From Prolixibacter denitrificans (lineage in GTDB: Bacteria; Bacteroidota; Bacteroidia; Bacteroidales; Prolixibacteraceae): DNA of 64,000 bases. A model generated the notes under the pieces. That model ran no database searches. It was given only the letters and a program-made list of their open reading frames with translations, and was not told the origin of the DNA. Location of the stretch: NCBI RefSeq assembly GCF_003014495.1, contig NZ_PYGC01000003.1:434001-498000 (forward strand). Direction: 5' to 3'. How positions within the stretch are numbered: the stretch's first letter is position 1; every line of letters begins with the position of its first letter. The translations under genes and the position numbers were made by a program. Shown here piece after piece: positions 35,450 through 45,274 of this stretch.

Positions 35450-36523
35450 TTATTTCTTCCGGATATACTCGACAATCCAATCTCCGACTTCGTCTGTACC
35501 TAATGCTTTCCCGCCTTCTCCAGCTAAATCTTCAGAAACGGCTTTCGCTTCAATCGAAGCGTTTACTGCCTCCGTTATAAGAGCAGCCTCGTCCTGTAGT
35601 TTGAACGCATATTCGAACATCATGGCCGCCGAAAGAATCGTAGCACACGGGTTAGCAATATTTTTGCCCGCTGCCTGCGGATAAGAACCATGAATCGGCT
35701 CGAACACCGATGTGTGAACCCCCATGGAAGCCGATGGCAACAATCCAAGTGAACCGGATATTACGCTGGCCTCATCGGTCAGGATATCACCGAACATGTT
35801 TTCAGTTACCATCACATCGAAACGTTTAGGCCACTGAATAATCTGCATGGCGGCATTGTCAACGAACATGTACTCGACTTCCACTTCAGGGTACTTCGGA
35901 GCCATCTCTTGTGAGATGGTCCGCCACAAACGAGAAGTAGCCAAAACGTTCGCCTTGTCGACAATCGTTAGTTTTTTGCGGCGCTGCATGGCAAATTCAA
36001 AGGCCAGCTTCAAAATCCGCTCAATTTCTTCACGAGTGTAAATGCTGGTATCGTACGCCGTATTTCCGTCTTCGGAACGTCCCTGCGGTTGACCGAAGTA
36101 GATACCGCCAGTCAATTCGCGGATAGCGACAAAATCGGCACCTTCGATGCGGTCGCGACGCAGCGGAGACATATCCAACAGCGACGGGAACGTGATGGTC
36201 GGACGAATGTTGGCATACAGCCCCAATTTCTTCCGCATAGCGAGAAGTCCCTGTTCGGGGCGCACTTTTGCCGACGGATCGTTGTCAAAACGCGGATGGC
36301 CGATTGCGCCAAACAACACAGCGTCAGAATCCATGCAAAGCTGGTGTGTTTCTTCCGGATACGGATTACCGGTTTCATCGATAGCAACCGCTCCCACCAA
36401 ACCTGTTTTGGTGATTAGTTCGTGTCCGAAACGAGCGCAAATGGCATTGGTTACTTTGAGCGCCTGCTCAACTATTTCCGGACCAATTCCATCGCCGGGT
36501 AACACTGCAACGTTCAATTTCAT
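35450..36523 (-). CDS. leuB: 3-isopropylmalate dehydrogenase LeuB
   Basis: A 357-residue isopropylmalate dehydrogenase (beta-decarboxylating, NAD-dependent). [13 protein letters not shown] carries the active-site Tyr, VDKANVL the catalytic Lys, FVDNAAMQ and [12 protein letters not shown] the metal-binding aspartates; the start [13 protein letters not shown] is canonical. It oxidises and decarboxylates 3-isopropylmalate to 2-oxoisocaproate, and in organisms with citramalate synthase also erythro-3-methylmalate to 2-oxobutyrate. It is the last gene of the branched-chain operon, 32 bases after the second IPMS-like gene. Confidence 0.97.
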   Translation of the reverse strand: MKLNVAVLPGDGIGPEIVEQALKVTNAICARFGHELITKTGLVGAVAIDETGNPYPEETHQLCMDSDAVLFGAIGHPRFDNDPSAKVRPEQGLLAMRKKLGLYANIRPTITFPSLLDMSPLRRDRIEGADFVAIRELTGGIYFGQPQGRSEDGNTAYDTSIYTREEIERILKLAFEFAMQRRKKLTIVDKANVLATSRLWRTISQEMAPKYPEVEVEYMFVDNAAMQIIQWPKRFDVMVTENMFGDILTDEASVISGSLGLLPSASMGVHTSVFEPIHGSYPQAAGKNIANPCATILSAAMMFEYAFKLQDEAALITEAVNASIEAKAVSEDLAGEGGKALGTDEVGDWIVEYIRKK

Positions 36524-36555
36524 ATTATATCAATTCAAATTTTTCGGAATCCGAA

Positions 36556-38097
36556 TCAGAAAACCTGATTGTCGTTTTCCACGATGTTTAACATTTTCAT
36601 TGTCGCCTTGATGGCGGCAGCCGTTTGGTCAGGATCCAAACCACGTGTTTTGAACTCTCTTCCCATGCGCCAGGTAATCAACGTTTCGACCAGCGCATCG
36701 GTATTTCCACCAGGAGGAATGGTTACCGTATAATCGGACAATGCCGGAAAAGGCTTGTTCAGTTTATGGAAAATCCGGCGCAATGCATTCATAAATGCGT
36801 CGTACTGACCATCGCCGGAAGTAGCTTCTTCGTATTCATTTCCATCGATGGAGATGCGTACTGTTGCCATCGGACGAAGGCCCAATGCATGAGAAATAGC
36901 GTAATTCTTCAGCTCGATATGCTGAATAATGGACTCACTTTTCAAGACATCCGAAAGAATATAAGGCAAATCTTCTGCAGTAACGCTCTCTTTCCGGTCG
37001 CCCAGTTCGATGATCTTTTCGGTTACTTTCTTCAAATCATCCGGGTCGAGATGAACTCCCATCTCTTCCAGATTTTTCGCGATGTTGGCTTTGCCGGATG
37101 TTTTCCCTAAAGCATACTTCCGGGTACGGCCAAACCGCTCGGGAAGTAACTCGTTGAAGTACAACTGGTCCTTTTTATCGCCATCGGCATGGATACCGCT
37201 GGTTTGCGTAAAGACGTTCTCACCAATAACCGGTTTGTTCGTTGGAATCCGAACCCCCGAGAAACTCTCCACCAAACGGCTGACCATCGCTAACTTACGC
37301 TCGTTAACCGAGTTCGGTCGCTTCAGATGGTCGTTAAGCAGTGCAATCACACTGGCTAACGGGGCATTTCCGGCCCGCTCACCCAAACCATTCACGGTAG
37401 TGTGAACACAATTAATGCCGGCGCGTATCGCAGCCTCGACATTGGCTACCGAAAGATCGTAATCGTTGTGGGCATGAAAATCGAAATTCATTTTCGGGAA
37501 TTTCTCAATCATCATACGGCAAAACTCGAACGTCTCCAGCGGCGACAAAATTCCAAGCGTATCAGGTAGCATGATGCGCTGAATTGGTTCATCTTTCAGT
37601 CCGTCGAGCAACTTCTCCACGTAATCGGGGGAATGGCGCATTCCGTTCGACCAGTCTTCCAGGTATATGTTTACCCGAATCCCCATCTCACCAGCACGAC
37701 TAACGGTTTCCCGAATATCCTGAATGTGCTGCTCCGTCGATTTTTTCAATTGCTGAGTTAAATGGCGGTGCGAACCTTTGGTCAAAAGATTCATCACTTC
37801 GCCCCCAGCATCCTTAATCCAGTTGAGCGATGTCTCTCCATCGACAAAGCCAAGAATTTCGATTCTATCACGATAACCGGCTTTTGAAGCCCATTCGATA
37901 ACTTTTTGAGCAGCCCGGAACTCCCCCTCAGAAACACGAGCCGACGCAATTTCGAGATAGTCAATTTTGACCTCTTCGAGTAGAATTTTTGCGATGTTCA
38001 GTTTCTCGATTTCCGAGAAAGAAACCCCCGAGGTCTGCTCGCCATCCCTCAGGGTTGTATCCATGATATAAACTTTTTTTGCCATAGCTCTGCTCAT
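36556..38097 (-). CDS. Second isopropylmalate synthase-family enzyme, likely citramalate synthase
   Basis: A 513-residue IPMS/citramalate synthase: DRE-TIM core [13 protein letters not shown], metal-binding HAHND in FHAHNDYDL, GLGERAGNAPL, and a C-terminal allosteric (LeuA dimer) domain. Against the operon's own leuA it differs throughout, e.g. LEIASARVSEGEF where leuA has [13 protein letters not shown], so it is not a duplicate. Two acetyl-CoA-condensing synthases plus leuBCD in one operon fit the pyruvate-dependent isoleucine route, in which citramalate synthase (CimA) feeds LeuCD and LeuB. The alternative is a second leucine IPMS. No ilvA is in the window. The inner ATG at 38085 is also a possible start. 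Confidence 0.85.
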   Translation of the reverse strand: MSRAMAKKVYIMDTTLRDGEQTSGVSFSEIEKLNIAKILLEEVKIDYLEIASARVSEGEFRAAQKVIEWASKAGYRDRIEILGFVDGETSLNWIKDAGGEVMNLLTKGSHRHLTQQLKKSTEQHIQDIRETVSRAGEMGIRVNIYLEDWSNGMRHSPDYVEKLLDGLKDEPIQRIMLPDTLGILSPLETFEFCRMMIEKFPKMNFDFHAHNDYDLSVANVEAAIRAGINCVHTTVNGLGERAGNAPLASVIALLNDHLKRPNSVNERKLAMVSRLVESFSGVRIPTNKPVIGENVFTQTSGIHADGDKKDQLYFNELLPERFGRTRKYALGKTSGKANIAKNLEEMGVHLDPDDLKKVTEKIIELGDRKESVTAEDLPYILSDVLKSESIIQHIELKNYAISHALGLRPMATVRISIDGNEYEEATSGDGQYDAFMNALRRIFHKLNKPFPALSDYTVTIPPGGNTDALVETLITWRMGREFKTRGLDPDQTAAAIKATMKMLNIVENDNQVF

Positions 38098-38111
38098 CAG
38101 TCACACTTGTT

Positions 38112-38720
38112 TTATCGTAGAGATTCTTCGAACCTGGCTACTTTGTCTTTTAGCGTAACCAGAAAATCGATATCGTCATAGCCATTCAACAGGCACTTTT
38201 TCTTGTAGGCATTGATTTCGTAATCCGTTGTTTCGCCGGTTTCGAGATTGGTGAAAGTCTGTGATTCCAGATCCACTTCAAACTCGGCATTCGGATTCGC
38301 TTCAATGGTTTCGAACAATTTCTCGAGGTATTCAGGCGAAACCTGTACCGGTAATAACCCGTTATTCAGCGCATTGTTCTTAAAAATATCGGCGAAGAAG
38401 CTCGATACAACTACGCGAAATCCGTAATCGTAAATTGCCCAGGCAGCATGTTCGCGGCTCGAACCACTTCCGAAGTTTTTTCCTGCCACCAGGATTTTTC
38501 CGCTGTAGCGGGATTCGTTCAGAACAAAATCAGGATTTGGCGTATCGCCACTTTTGTAGCGCCAGTCACGGAAAAGGTTATCACCAAAACCCTTGCGCTC
38601 TACCGCTTTCAGGAAGCGGGCCGGGATAATCTGGTCGGTGTCCACATTTTCAATAGGCAGTGGAACTGCCGGACTCCGAAATTTTACAAATTTATCGATA
38701 GGCATAATCAATCCATTCAA
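38112..38720 (-). CDS. leuD: 3-isopropylmalate dehydratase small subunit LeuD
   Basis: A 202-residue LeuD, the swivelling small subunit that completes the aconitase-like active site with LeuC. Recognisable by [21 protein letters not shown] and [16 protein letters not shown]. It isomerises 2- to 3-isopropylmalate, and citramalate-derived substrates where that route is used. The gene sits 8 bases after leuC; an inner start at 38705 (MPIDKF) is also plausible. Confidence 0.97.
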   Translation of the reverse strand: MNGLIMPIDKFVKFRSPAVPLPIENVDTDQIIPARFLKAVERKGFGDNLFRDWRYKSGDTPNPDFVLNESRYSGKILVAGKNFGSGSSREHAAWAIYDYGFRVVVSSFFADIFKNNALNNGLLPVQVSPEYLEKLFETIEANPNAEFEVDLESQTFTNLETGETTDYEINAYKKKCLLNGYDDIDFLVTLKDKVARFEESLR

Positions 38721-38728
38721 AGTTCACA

Positions 38729-40150
38729 TTATAAAAATTCACGCGGATCGGTCACACGACCGGTAACGGCAGCTGCTGCAGCCATGATCGGGCTGGCCAG
38801 CATCGTACGGGCTCCAGGGCCCTGACGCCCTTCGAAATTTCGGTTCGAAGTAGAAACGGCGTATTTGCCTGCCGGGATTTTGTCTTCGTTCATGGCCAGG
38901 CAAGCTGAACAACCGGGCTGACGTAATTCGAAACCGGCTTCTTCCAGAATTTCGACCAGGCCTTCTTTCCGAATCTGGGCTTCAACCTGGTGAGAACCCG
39001 GTACCAGCCATGCCGTGATATTATCGGCTTTCTTCTTTCCCTTCACAAAATCTGTGAAGGTCCGGAAATCCTCGATTCGGCCGTTGGTACAACTTCCGAT
39101 GAAAACATAGTCGACCTGCTTGCCCAGCATTTTGTCACCGGGATGGAATCCCATGTATTCCAACGATTTGTTGAAAGTAAAGCGGTCGCTTTTTCCCATG
39201 TCCTCGCCGGTAGGAATGGCTCCGTCAACACCAATGCCCATTCCGGGATTGGTTCCGTAAGTAATCATGGGAGAAATGTCAGCGGCATCGTACGTATATT
39301 CCAAATCGAAAACCGCATCGTCATCTGATTTCAGCGTCTTCCAGTAAGCCAGCTGCTTTTCCCACTCTTCACCTTTCGGCGCAAATTCACGTCCTTTGAT
39401 ATATTCGAAAGTCACCTCATCCGGGGCAATCATTCCACCACGGGCACCGCTTTCAATACTCATGTTGCAAAGGGTCATGCGCCCTTCCATGGATAAGCTC
39501 CGGATCGCTGAACCGGCATACTCGATAAAGTGCCCGGTACCACCCGAAGTGGAAATCTTGGAAATAATGTAAAGGGCAATATCCTTGGCTGTAACGCCTT
39601 TATGCAATTCTCCCTCAACATTGATCCGCATCTTCTTCGGTTTGGGCTGAAGAATACACTGGCTGGCCAGTACCATCTCCACCTCGCTGGTTCCAATTCC
39701 GAAAGCTATGCTACCGAATGCGCCGTGAGTCGAGGTATGACTGTCACCACAAACAATGGTCATTCCGGGCTTAGTGATTCCCAGCTCGGGACCAATCACA
39801 TGGACAATACCATGGAAAGGGTGATTCAGGCCATAAAGGCCAATGTTGTGCTTTTCGCAATTCGCAGTAAGCGTATCGACCTGCTTACGCGAGAGCAATT
39901 CCTGAATCGGAAGTTCCTGTCCTTCAGTCGGAACGTTATGGTCGGGAGTTGCCACGGTTTTTTCCGGACGGAAAACTTTCAAACCGCGACGTTCCAAACC
40001 ACCAAATGCAACTGGGCTGGTTACTTCGTGGATAAAGTGGCGGTCGATGTAAAAAACATCGGGGCCACCGTCCACATGCTCAACCACATGAGCATCCCAT
40101 ATTTTGTCAAAAAGTGTTTTTGGTGCTGAACTCATTTGAATATCATTCAA
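38729..40150 (-). CDS. leuC: 3-isopropylmalate dehydratase large subunit LeuC
   Basis: A 473-residue aconitase-family LeuC holding the 4Fe-4S cluster: cysteines in [10 protein letters not shown] and [10 protein letters not shown], with [14 protein letters not shown] as the substrate loop. Works with LeuD. The ATG at 40135 ([18 protein letters not shown]) gives the usual LeuC N-terminus and may be the real start; 40150 adds five residues. Spacing to leuA is 23 bases. Confidence 0.97.
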   Translation of the reverse strand: MNDIQMSSAPKTLFDKIWDAHVVEHVDGGPDVFYIDRHFIHEVTSPVAFGGLERRGLKVFRPEKTVATPDHNVPTEGQELPIQELLSRKQVDTLTANCEKHNIGLYGLNHPFHGIVHVIGPELGITKPGMTIVCGDSHTSTHGAFGSIAFGIGTSEVEMVLASQCILQPKPKKMRINVEGELHKGVTAKDIALYIISKISTSGGTGHFIEYAGSAIRSLSMEGRMTLCNMSIESGARGGMIAPDEVTFEYIKGREFAPKGEEWEKQLAYWKTLKSDDDAVFDLEYTYDAADISPMITYGTNPGMGIGVDGAIPTGEDMGKSDRFTFNKSLEYMGFHPGDKMLGKQVDYVFIGSCTNGRIEDFRTFTDFVKGKKKADNITAWLVPGSHQVEAQIRKEGLVEILEEAGFELRQPGCSACLAMNEDKIPAGKYAVSTSNRNFEGRQGPGARTMLASPIMAAAAAVTGRVTDPREFL

Positions 40151-40173
40151 AATTAATACTGCTAAAAACTGAA

Positions 40174-41691
40174 TCAGATTTTATTTCCTGAACCGTTTCC
40201 GATTTTGTTAATCGCATCGATAAAAGCTTCAACCGAAGCGGTTACAATGTCGGTGTGAGCGCCAAAGCCGTTGTAAATAACGCCGTCAGCTTCAACCTGC
40301 ATGTGCACTTTACCAATATCGTCACTTCCGCGGGTAATCGCCTGGATAAGGAATTCTTCCAGAATTACCTTACGGTGAATAATATCTTTAACAGCTGAAA
40401 TCGCCGCATCGACAGGACCATTACCCGATTCGGTGGCTGTGAATTTCTCGCCGGCAATATCCAGCTTCACGGTAGCCATCGGAACCATATTCTTTCCGGT
40501 CACCACCTGCAGGAAGTCAAGCTTAATCCGACGTTCTCCTTTACCCAATTCGCCGAGCAGTACCAACAGATCGTCGTCCTTGATCTGTTTCTTCTTATCG
40601 GCCAGTTTCAGGAAGTCTTCGTAAACTTCGTCCACCTTTTCTTTGTCCAGTTTGTATCCCAGAACTTCGAGACGGTGCTTCAATGCGGCACGACCACTAC
40701 GGGCCGTCAGCAGGATAGAAGATTCGTTGATACCCACTTCTGCCGGATCGATGATCTCATAGTTTTCGCGGTGTTTCAACACACCATCCTGGTGAATACC
40801 ACTCGAGTGAGCGAATGCATTCCGACCAACAATCGCTTTGTTCGGTTGCACCGGCATGTTCATCAAACTGGAAACCAGGCGGCTGGTTTTATAAATATTT
40901 TTGGTATTGATATTGGTATGCAGATCCAACTCCTTGTGAGAACGAAGCGTCATCACCACTTCTTCCAGCGAAGTGTTTCCGGCACGCTCACCGATACCAT
41001 TGATAGTCACCTCTACCTGGCGGGCACCGTTCATAATGCCGGATACGGTATTCGCGGTAGCCATACCCAAGTCGTTATGACAGTGAGTCGAGATAATGGC
41101 TTTATCGATTCCTTTTACATTCTCTTTCAGGAAACGAATTTTTTCACCGAACTCATTCGGAAGACAGTACCCGGTTGTATCCGGAATATTCACAACTGTC
41201 GCACCAGCTTTAATCACAGCTTCGATTACTTTGGCCAGATAAACATTGTCGGTTCGGCCTGCATCTTCGGCATAAAACTCTACGTCTTCAACATACTTCT
41301 TGGCATATTTTACAGCAGCCACCGCACGTTCAAGAATTTCGTCCTGGTTGGAATTCAGTTTATATTTAATGTGATATGGTGATGTACCAATACCGGTATG
41401 AATTCGTCCACGCTTAGCATATTTCAGCGCATCGGCAGCTACATCGATATCTTTCTCCACCGCACGGGTCAGGGCACAAATGGTTGGCCAGGTAACCGCT
41501 TTCGACAGTTCGACCACCGAATGAAAATCGCCCGGGCTGGAAATAGGAAAGCCGGCTTCAATCACGTCGACCCCTAGCAGTTCCAGGGCCTTGGCTACTT
41601 CGATTTTCTCAATCGTATTCAGCTGGCAACCCGGTACCTGCTCTCCATCTCGCAGTGTGGTATCAAATACATATACCCTGTTATCATCCAT
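40174..41691 (-). CDS. leuA: 2-isopropylmalate synthase LeuA
   Basis: A 505-residue IPMS condensing acetyl-CoA with 2-oxoisovalerate. [40 protein letters not shown] (metal-binding His-x-His) and [15 protein letters not shown] are all present, followed by the C-terminal leucine-sensing domain (about 375-500), so it is expected to be feedback-inhibited by leucine. It follows ilvC after 110 bases that contain a strong hairpin. Confidence 0.96.
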   Translation of the reverse strand: MDDNRVYVFDTTLRDGEQVPGCQLNTIEKIEVAKALELLGVDVIEAGFPISSPGDFHSVVELSKAVTWPTICALTRAVEKDIDVAADALKYAKRGRIHTGIGTSPYHIKYKLNSNQDEILERAVAAVKYAKKYVEDVEFYAEDAGRTDNVYLAKVIEAVIKAGATVVNIPDTTGYCLPNEFGEKIRFLKENVKGIDKAIISTHCHNDLGMATANTVSGIMNGARQVEVTINGIGERAGNTSLEEVVMTLRSHKELDLHTNINTKNIYKTSRLVSSLMNMPVQPNKAIVGRNAFAHSSGIHQDGVLKHRENYEIIDPAEVGINESSILLTARSGRAALKHRLEVLGYKLDKEKVDEVYEDFLKLADKKKQIKDDDLLVLLGELGKGERRIKLDFLQVVTGKNMVPMATVKLDIAGEKFTATESGNGPVDAAISAVKDIIHRKVILEEFLIQAITRGSDDIGKVHMQVEADGVIYNGFGAHTDIVTASVEAFIDAINKIGNGSGNKI

Positions 41692-41757
41692 GATTTTCTG
41701 TATTGAATTTTCTTAATCTACTTTTTCAAACTATTCCCGGCTTTGTTCTATTATGAA

Positions 41758-41786
41758 GAATGGAAAGAACCACGTTCTCTCCATTC
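41758..41786. repeat. Intercistronic hairpin between ilvC and leuA
   Basis: Thirteen base pairs (41758-41770 with 41774-41786, one G-T) around a 3-nt loop, in a 110-base gap inside the operon. On the transcribed strand no T-run follows, so it is not a terminator. RNA processing or mRNA stabilisation of ilvC versus leu segments is the likely use. Confidence 0.65.
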
Positions 41787-41801
41787 ACATATTGTTCGGT
41801 A

Positions 41802-42851
41802 TTAGCCGTTATTTTCGGGACGCAATTGGCGCACGGTGGCACCTGCTTTCCACATTTCAGAATCGTGCAATTCCTTCAATTCCCCTTCCAACTTGACTCG
41901 ATAGTCAGACTTGCTGTTGGAATCGATCGAACGTTGCGCTTCATTTCCGGCAGCGACTTCGCTGTACAGTTCTTCAAAGACCGGCTGGGTTGCATCGCGA
42001 AATTTCTTCCACCAATCCAACGCACCACGCTGAGCGGTAGTCGAACAATTGGCATACATCCAGTCCATTCCGTTTTCAGCCACCAAAGGCATCAAACTCT
42101 GGGTCAACTCCTCAACAGTTTCGTTGAAAGCCTCGGAAGGTGTATGTCCGTTTTTACGCAGCACTTCGTACTGAGCTGCAAAAATTCCCTGAATAGCGCC
42201 CATCAGCGTCCCACGCTCTCCTGTCAAATCGGAGTAAACTTCGCGTTTGAAAGTGGTTTCGAACAGGTAACCTGAACCAACGCCAATTCCCAGTGCAACA
42301 ACGCGGTCTTTGGCTTTTCCAGTAGCGTCCTGGAAAATTGCGAAGCTGGAGTTCAGTCCACGACCTTCGAGGAACATACGACGCAAGCTGGTACCCGAAC
42401 CTTTCGGGGCAACCAGAATTACATCCACATCTTCCGGAGGTATAATACCGGTACGTTCTTTATATGTTACCGCAAATCCATGAGAAAAGTAAAGCGCTTT
42501 CCCGGGAGTTAAATGCTTTTTCACGGTAGGCCACAAAGAAATCTGGCCGGCATCGGATAGCAGGTATTGAATAATTGTTGCTTTTTCGCAAGCCTCTTCC
42601 AGTTCGAAAAGAGTTTCACCGGGTACCCACCCGTCAGCGACAGCTTTATCCCACGATTTGGAATTTTTCCGCTGACCGACAATGACATTAAATCCGTTAT
42701 CACGAAGATTTAGTGCCTGACCGGGTCCCTGTACACCGTAACCAAGTACGGCGATGGTTTCATCTTTGAGTGTTTCCTGCGCTTTCGCAAGGGGAAATTC
42801 TTCGCGGGTCACCACATTTTCTTCGACGCCGCCAAAATTCATTTTAGCCAT
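41802..42851 (-). CDS. ilvC: Ketol-acid reductoisomerase IlvC
   Basis: A 349-residue KARI: NADP-binding GYGVQGPGQALNLRDNG near residue 38, then FVAPKGSG-like VILVAPKGSGTSLR and the catalytic DLTGERGTLMGAIQG helix with the Mg-binding acidic residues. It converts acetolactate and acetohydroxybutyrate to the dihydroxy acids of valine/leucine and isoleucine. Gap to ilvN 43 bases. Confidence 0.97.
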   Translation of the reverse strand: MAKMNFGGVEENVVTREEFPLAKAQETLKDETIAVLGYGVQGPGQALNLRDNGFNVIVGQRKNSKSWDKAVADGWVPGETLFELEEACEKATIIQYLLSDAGQISLWPTVKKHLTPGKALYFSHGFAVTYKERTGIIPPEDVDVILVAPKGSGTSLRRMFLEGRGLNSSFAIFQDATGKAKDRVVALGIGVGSGYLFETTFKREVYSDLTGERGTLMGAIQGIFAAQYEVLRKNGHTPSEAFNETVEELTQSLMPLVAENGMDWMYANCSTTAQRGALDWWKKFRDATQPVFEELYSEVAAGNEAQRSIDSNSKSDYRVKLEGELKELHDSEMWKAGATVRQLRPENNG

Positions 42852-42894
42852 TTTGATCTGATTTTTTAAAAGGTGTTGTTATAAGACTTTTTAT

Positions 42895-43455
42895 TTAATT
42901 CGATTTCATTTCGATACTTGCCAGGAGTGCATCCCGCTCGGCAAGGAATTCCGAAAGACGCTCGTTTGCAGAGCGGGTAATGGCCACACGACCGGAACGA
43001 ATAAATTGCAGAACTCCAAACTTATTGAGTCCTTCGAAGAGTTCCTGCGTCTCTTCCTTGTGACCGGTTTTTTCGATGACCGTGTAATCCTTGGTAATTT
43101 CAAGGATACGGGCATTGTGTTTCCGCACCATCCGTTCAATCTGGTCCGATTCCATCAGTGCCTGGGTAGGAACTTTGTACAAAGCAATTTCCTGAAAGAT
43201 CATCTCCTCATTGGTGTGAAAATAGGCCTTCAGTACATCCACCTGTTTTTCAATTTGTTTCACAATGTTCTCCACTCTCGAACGCTCTTCACGCACCACG
43301 ATGGTGAATTTGGAAATTCCACTCAGCGCCGACTCCGAAACGGTCAGACTCTCGATGTTGACTTTCCGGCGAGTGAATATAATGGTGATCCGGTTCAGCA
43401 AACCGATGTGGTTTTCGCTGTATGCCGATATGATAAATTCTTCTTTCATTTTCAT
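42895..43455 (-). CDS. ilvN: Acetolactate synthase small regulatory subunit
   Basis: A 186-residue IlvN/IlvH-type subunit. The N-terminal ACT domain shows ENHIGLLNRITIIFTRRKVNIESL, the usual valine-binding architecture, and a C-terminal domain follows (QELFEGLNKFGVLQFIRSG). It confers valine feedback inhibition on the catalytic subunit encoded immediately upstream. Confidence 0.95.
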   Translation of the reverse strand: MKMKEEFIISAYSENHIGLLNRITIIFTRRKVNIESLTVSESALSGISKFTIVVREERSRVENIVKQIEKQVDVLKAYFHTNEEMIFQEIALYKVPTQALMESDQIERMVRKHNARILEITKDYTVIEKTGHKEETQELFEGLNKFGVLQFIRSGRVAITRSANERLSEFLAERDALLASIEMKSN

Positions 43456-43516
43456 GTGTTTTATTCTATTGCCTTTCCTTGTCCGCTTTCACGGAACCAG
43501 GAACAGTCAACAGAGA

Positions 43517-45256
43517 TTATTCTTCAGCCGACAACAAAATATCTGAAACGGATGCGCCGGTTGGTACCATCGGGAAAATGTTGTCTTCTTTTTCCACCAA
43601 AACATCCAACAGGAACGGTCCGGGATTGTCAATCATCTCTTTCATCGCCACTTTCAATTCTTCACGGGTGGTTACCTGCTTACCAGGAATTCCAAAACCC
43701 TCGGCAATCTTCACGAAATCAGGGTTCACCATTTCGGTGAACGAATAACGGCGCTCGAAGAAGAGTTGCTGCCACTGACGCACCATTCCGAGGAAATGGT
43801 TATTCAAAACAACCAGCTTAACAGGAAGATTTTCCTGAGCAATGGTTCCCAATTCCTGAATGGTCATCTGCAATCCGCCATCGCCGACAAACGCAACCAC
43901 TTCGCGATCGGGAGCACCTATTTTGGCACCAATCGCTGCCGGGAGACCAAATCCCATCGTTCCCAAACCTCCGGAGCTAATGTGACTGCGCGTTTTCGAA
44001 AATTTGGAGTAACGGGCAGCTGCCATCTGGTTTTGGCCTACATCGGCTACCACAACAGACTGGTTATTGGTTAGCTCGGATGACATCCGAACCACTTCGC
44101 CCATCGTTAATCCCGGTTTAACCGGGAAAAGGTCTTTCTGAATCACCTTTTCATTTTCAATATCGGCAGCCTGATGGAATTCATTCACCCAATCGGTATG
44201 CTCCTGCTTTTTCACCAGGCGAGTCAGCATTCGCAGTGATTTCTTGGCATCACCGAGGACGGCTACATCCGCTTTGATGATTTTATTAATTTCGGAAGGA
44301 TCAATTTCCAGGTGAATTACTTTTGCCTGACGGGCATAACGTTTTACATCACCGGTCACCCGGTCGTCGAAACGCATTCCTACGGCAATCAATACATCAC
44401 ACTCATTGGTTTTGATGTTGGGACCGTAGTTTCCATGCATTCCCAGCATTCCGGTATTTAGTTCATGCTCGGAATCCAAAGCGGATAAACCAAGTAAAGT
44501 TCCTGCTGCCGGTATACCTGCCTTTTCTATGAATTCCTGTAATTCACGCTCAGCACCGGAAAGAACCACTCCCTGTCCGAAAAGCAGGAAAGGTTTCTTC
44601 GCACTGTTAATCAGGTCTGCTGCACTTTTCAAACTCTCTTTATCGAGCGGATATTCCGGAACATAGCTTCGGATCTTTTCACAGCGCTTGTAAGTGAAAT
44701 CCACTTTACCAAACTGAGCGTCTTTGGTCAAATCGAGCACTACCGGTCCCGGACGGCCGCTACGAGCAATGTAGAACGCCTGTGCAATCGCAGTTGGAAT
44801 TTCCTCCGGCGTCGTGATCTGGTAATTCCACTTGGTTACCGGCATGGAGATACCCACGACATCGGACTCCTGGAACGCATCGGTTCCCAAAAGCGGCGAT
44901 GCGACTTGACCGGTGATACACACGAGAGGTGTGGAATCGATCATTGCATCAGCAATGCCGGTAATTAGGTTGGTGGCACCCGGTCCGGACGTGGCGAAAC
45001 AAACACCTACATCTCCGGTCACACGGGCATATCCCTGTGCCGCATGAACAGCTCCCTGCTCATGTCTTGTCAGAATGTGCCGTACCTGCTTGTCGAAATC
45101 GTACAAGGCATCGTAAACCGGCATAATCGCCCCGCCAGGGTAGCCAAATATGGTTTCAACTCCTTCTTCCAGCAATGAACGGATAACTGCTTCAGCTCCC
45201 GTAATCTGCATGGCCTTCTGTTTCATTTCCATAAATTCTTTTGATGGTGCCGTCAT
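43517..45256 (-). CDS. ilvB: Acetolactate synthase large subunit
   Basis: A 579-residue ThDP enzyme: GYPGGAIMPVYDALY and the catalytic Glu in HEQGAVHAAQGYAR, the FAD/central domain, and the ThDP motif GDGGLQMTIQELGTIAQENL...NN. It joins two pyruvates, or pyruvate and 2-oxobutyrate, at the head of the pathway. The first ATG (45256) is used; MKQKAMQITGAEA at residue 12 is another candidate. Follows ilvD after 18 bases. Confidence 0.97.
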   Translation of the reverse strand: MTAPSKEFMEMKQKAMQITGAEAVIRSLLEEGVETIFGYPGGAIMPVYDALYDFDKQVRHILTRHEQGAVHAAQGYARVTGDVGVCFATSGPGATNLITGIADAMIDSTPLVCITGQVASPLLGTDAFQESDVVGISMPVTKWNYQITTPEEIPTAIAQAFYIARSGRPGPVVLDLTKDAQFGKVDFTYKRCEKIRSYVPEYPLDKESLKSAADLINSAKKPFLLFGQGVVLSGAERELQEFIEKAGIPAAGTLLGLSALDSEHELNTGMLGMHGNYGPNIKTNECDVLIAVGMRFDDRVTGDVKRYARQAKVIHLEIDPSEINKIIKADVAVLGDAKKSLRMLTRLVKKQEHTDWVNEFHQAADIENEKVIQKDLFPVKPGLTMGEVVRMSSELTNNQSVVVADVGQNQMAAARYSKFSKTRSHISSGGLGTMGFGLPAAIGAKIGAPDREVVAFVGDGGLQMTIQELGTIAQENLPVKLVVLNNHFLGMVRQWQQLFFERRYSFTEMVNPDFVKIAEGFGIPGKQVTTREELKVAMKEMIDNPGPFLLDVLVEKEDNIFPMVPTGASVSDILLSAEE

Positions 45257-45274
45257 GGCTATCTGGATTTAGTG

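Noticed and set aside
41731-41784. A 17-residue ORF in the ilvC-leuA gap rich in Phe and Ile, overlapping the hairpin, as a second leader peptide
   Set aside because: No terminator or alternative helices follow, and its aromatic content does not fit leucine or valine sensing; chance is more likely.
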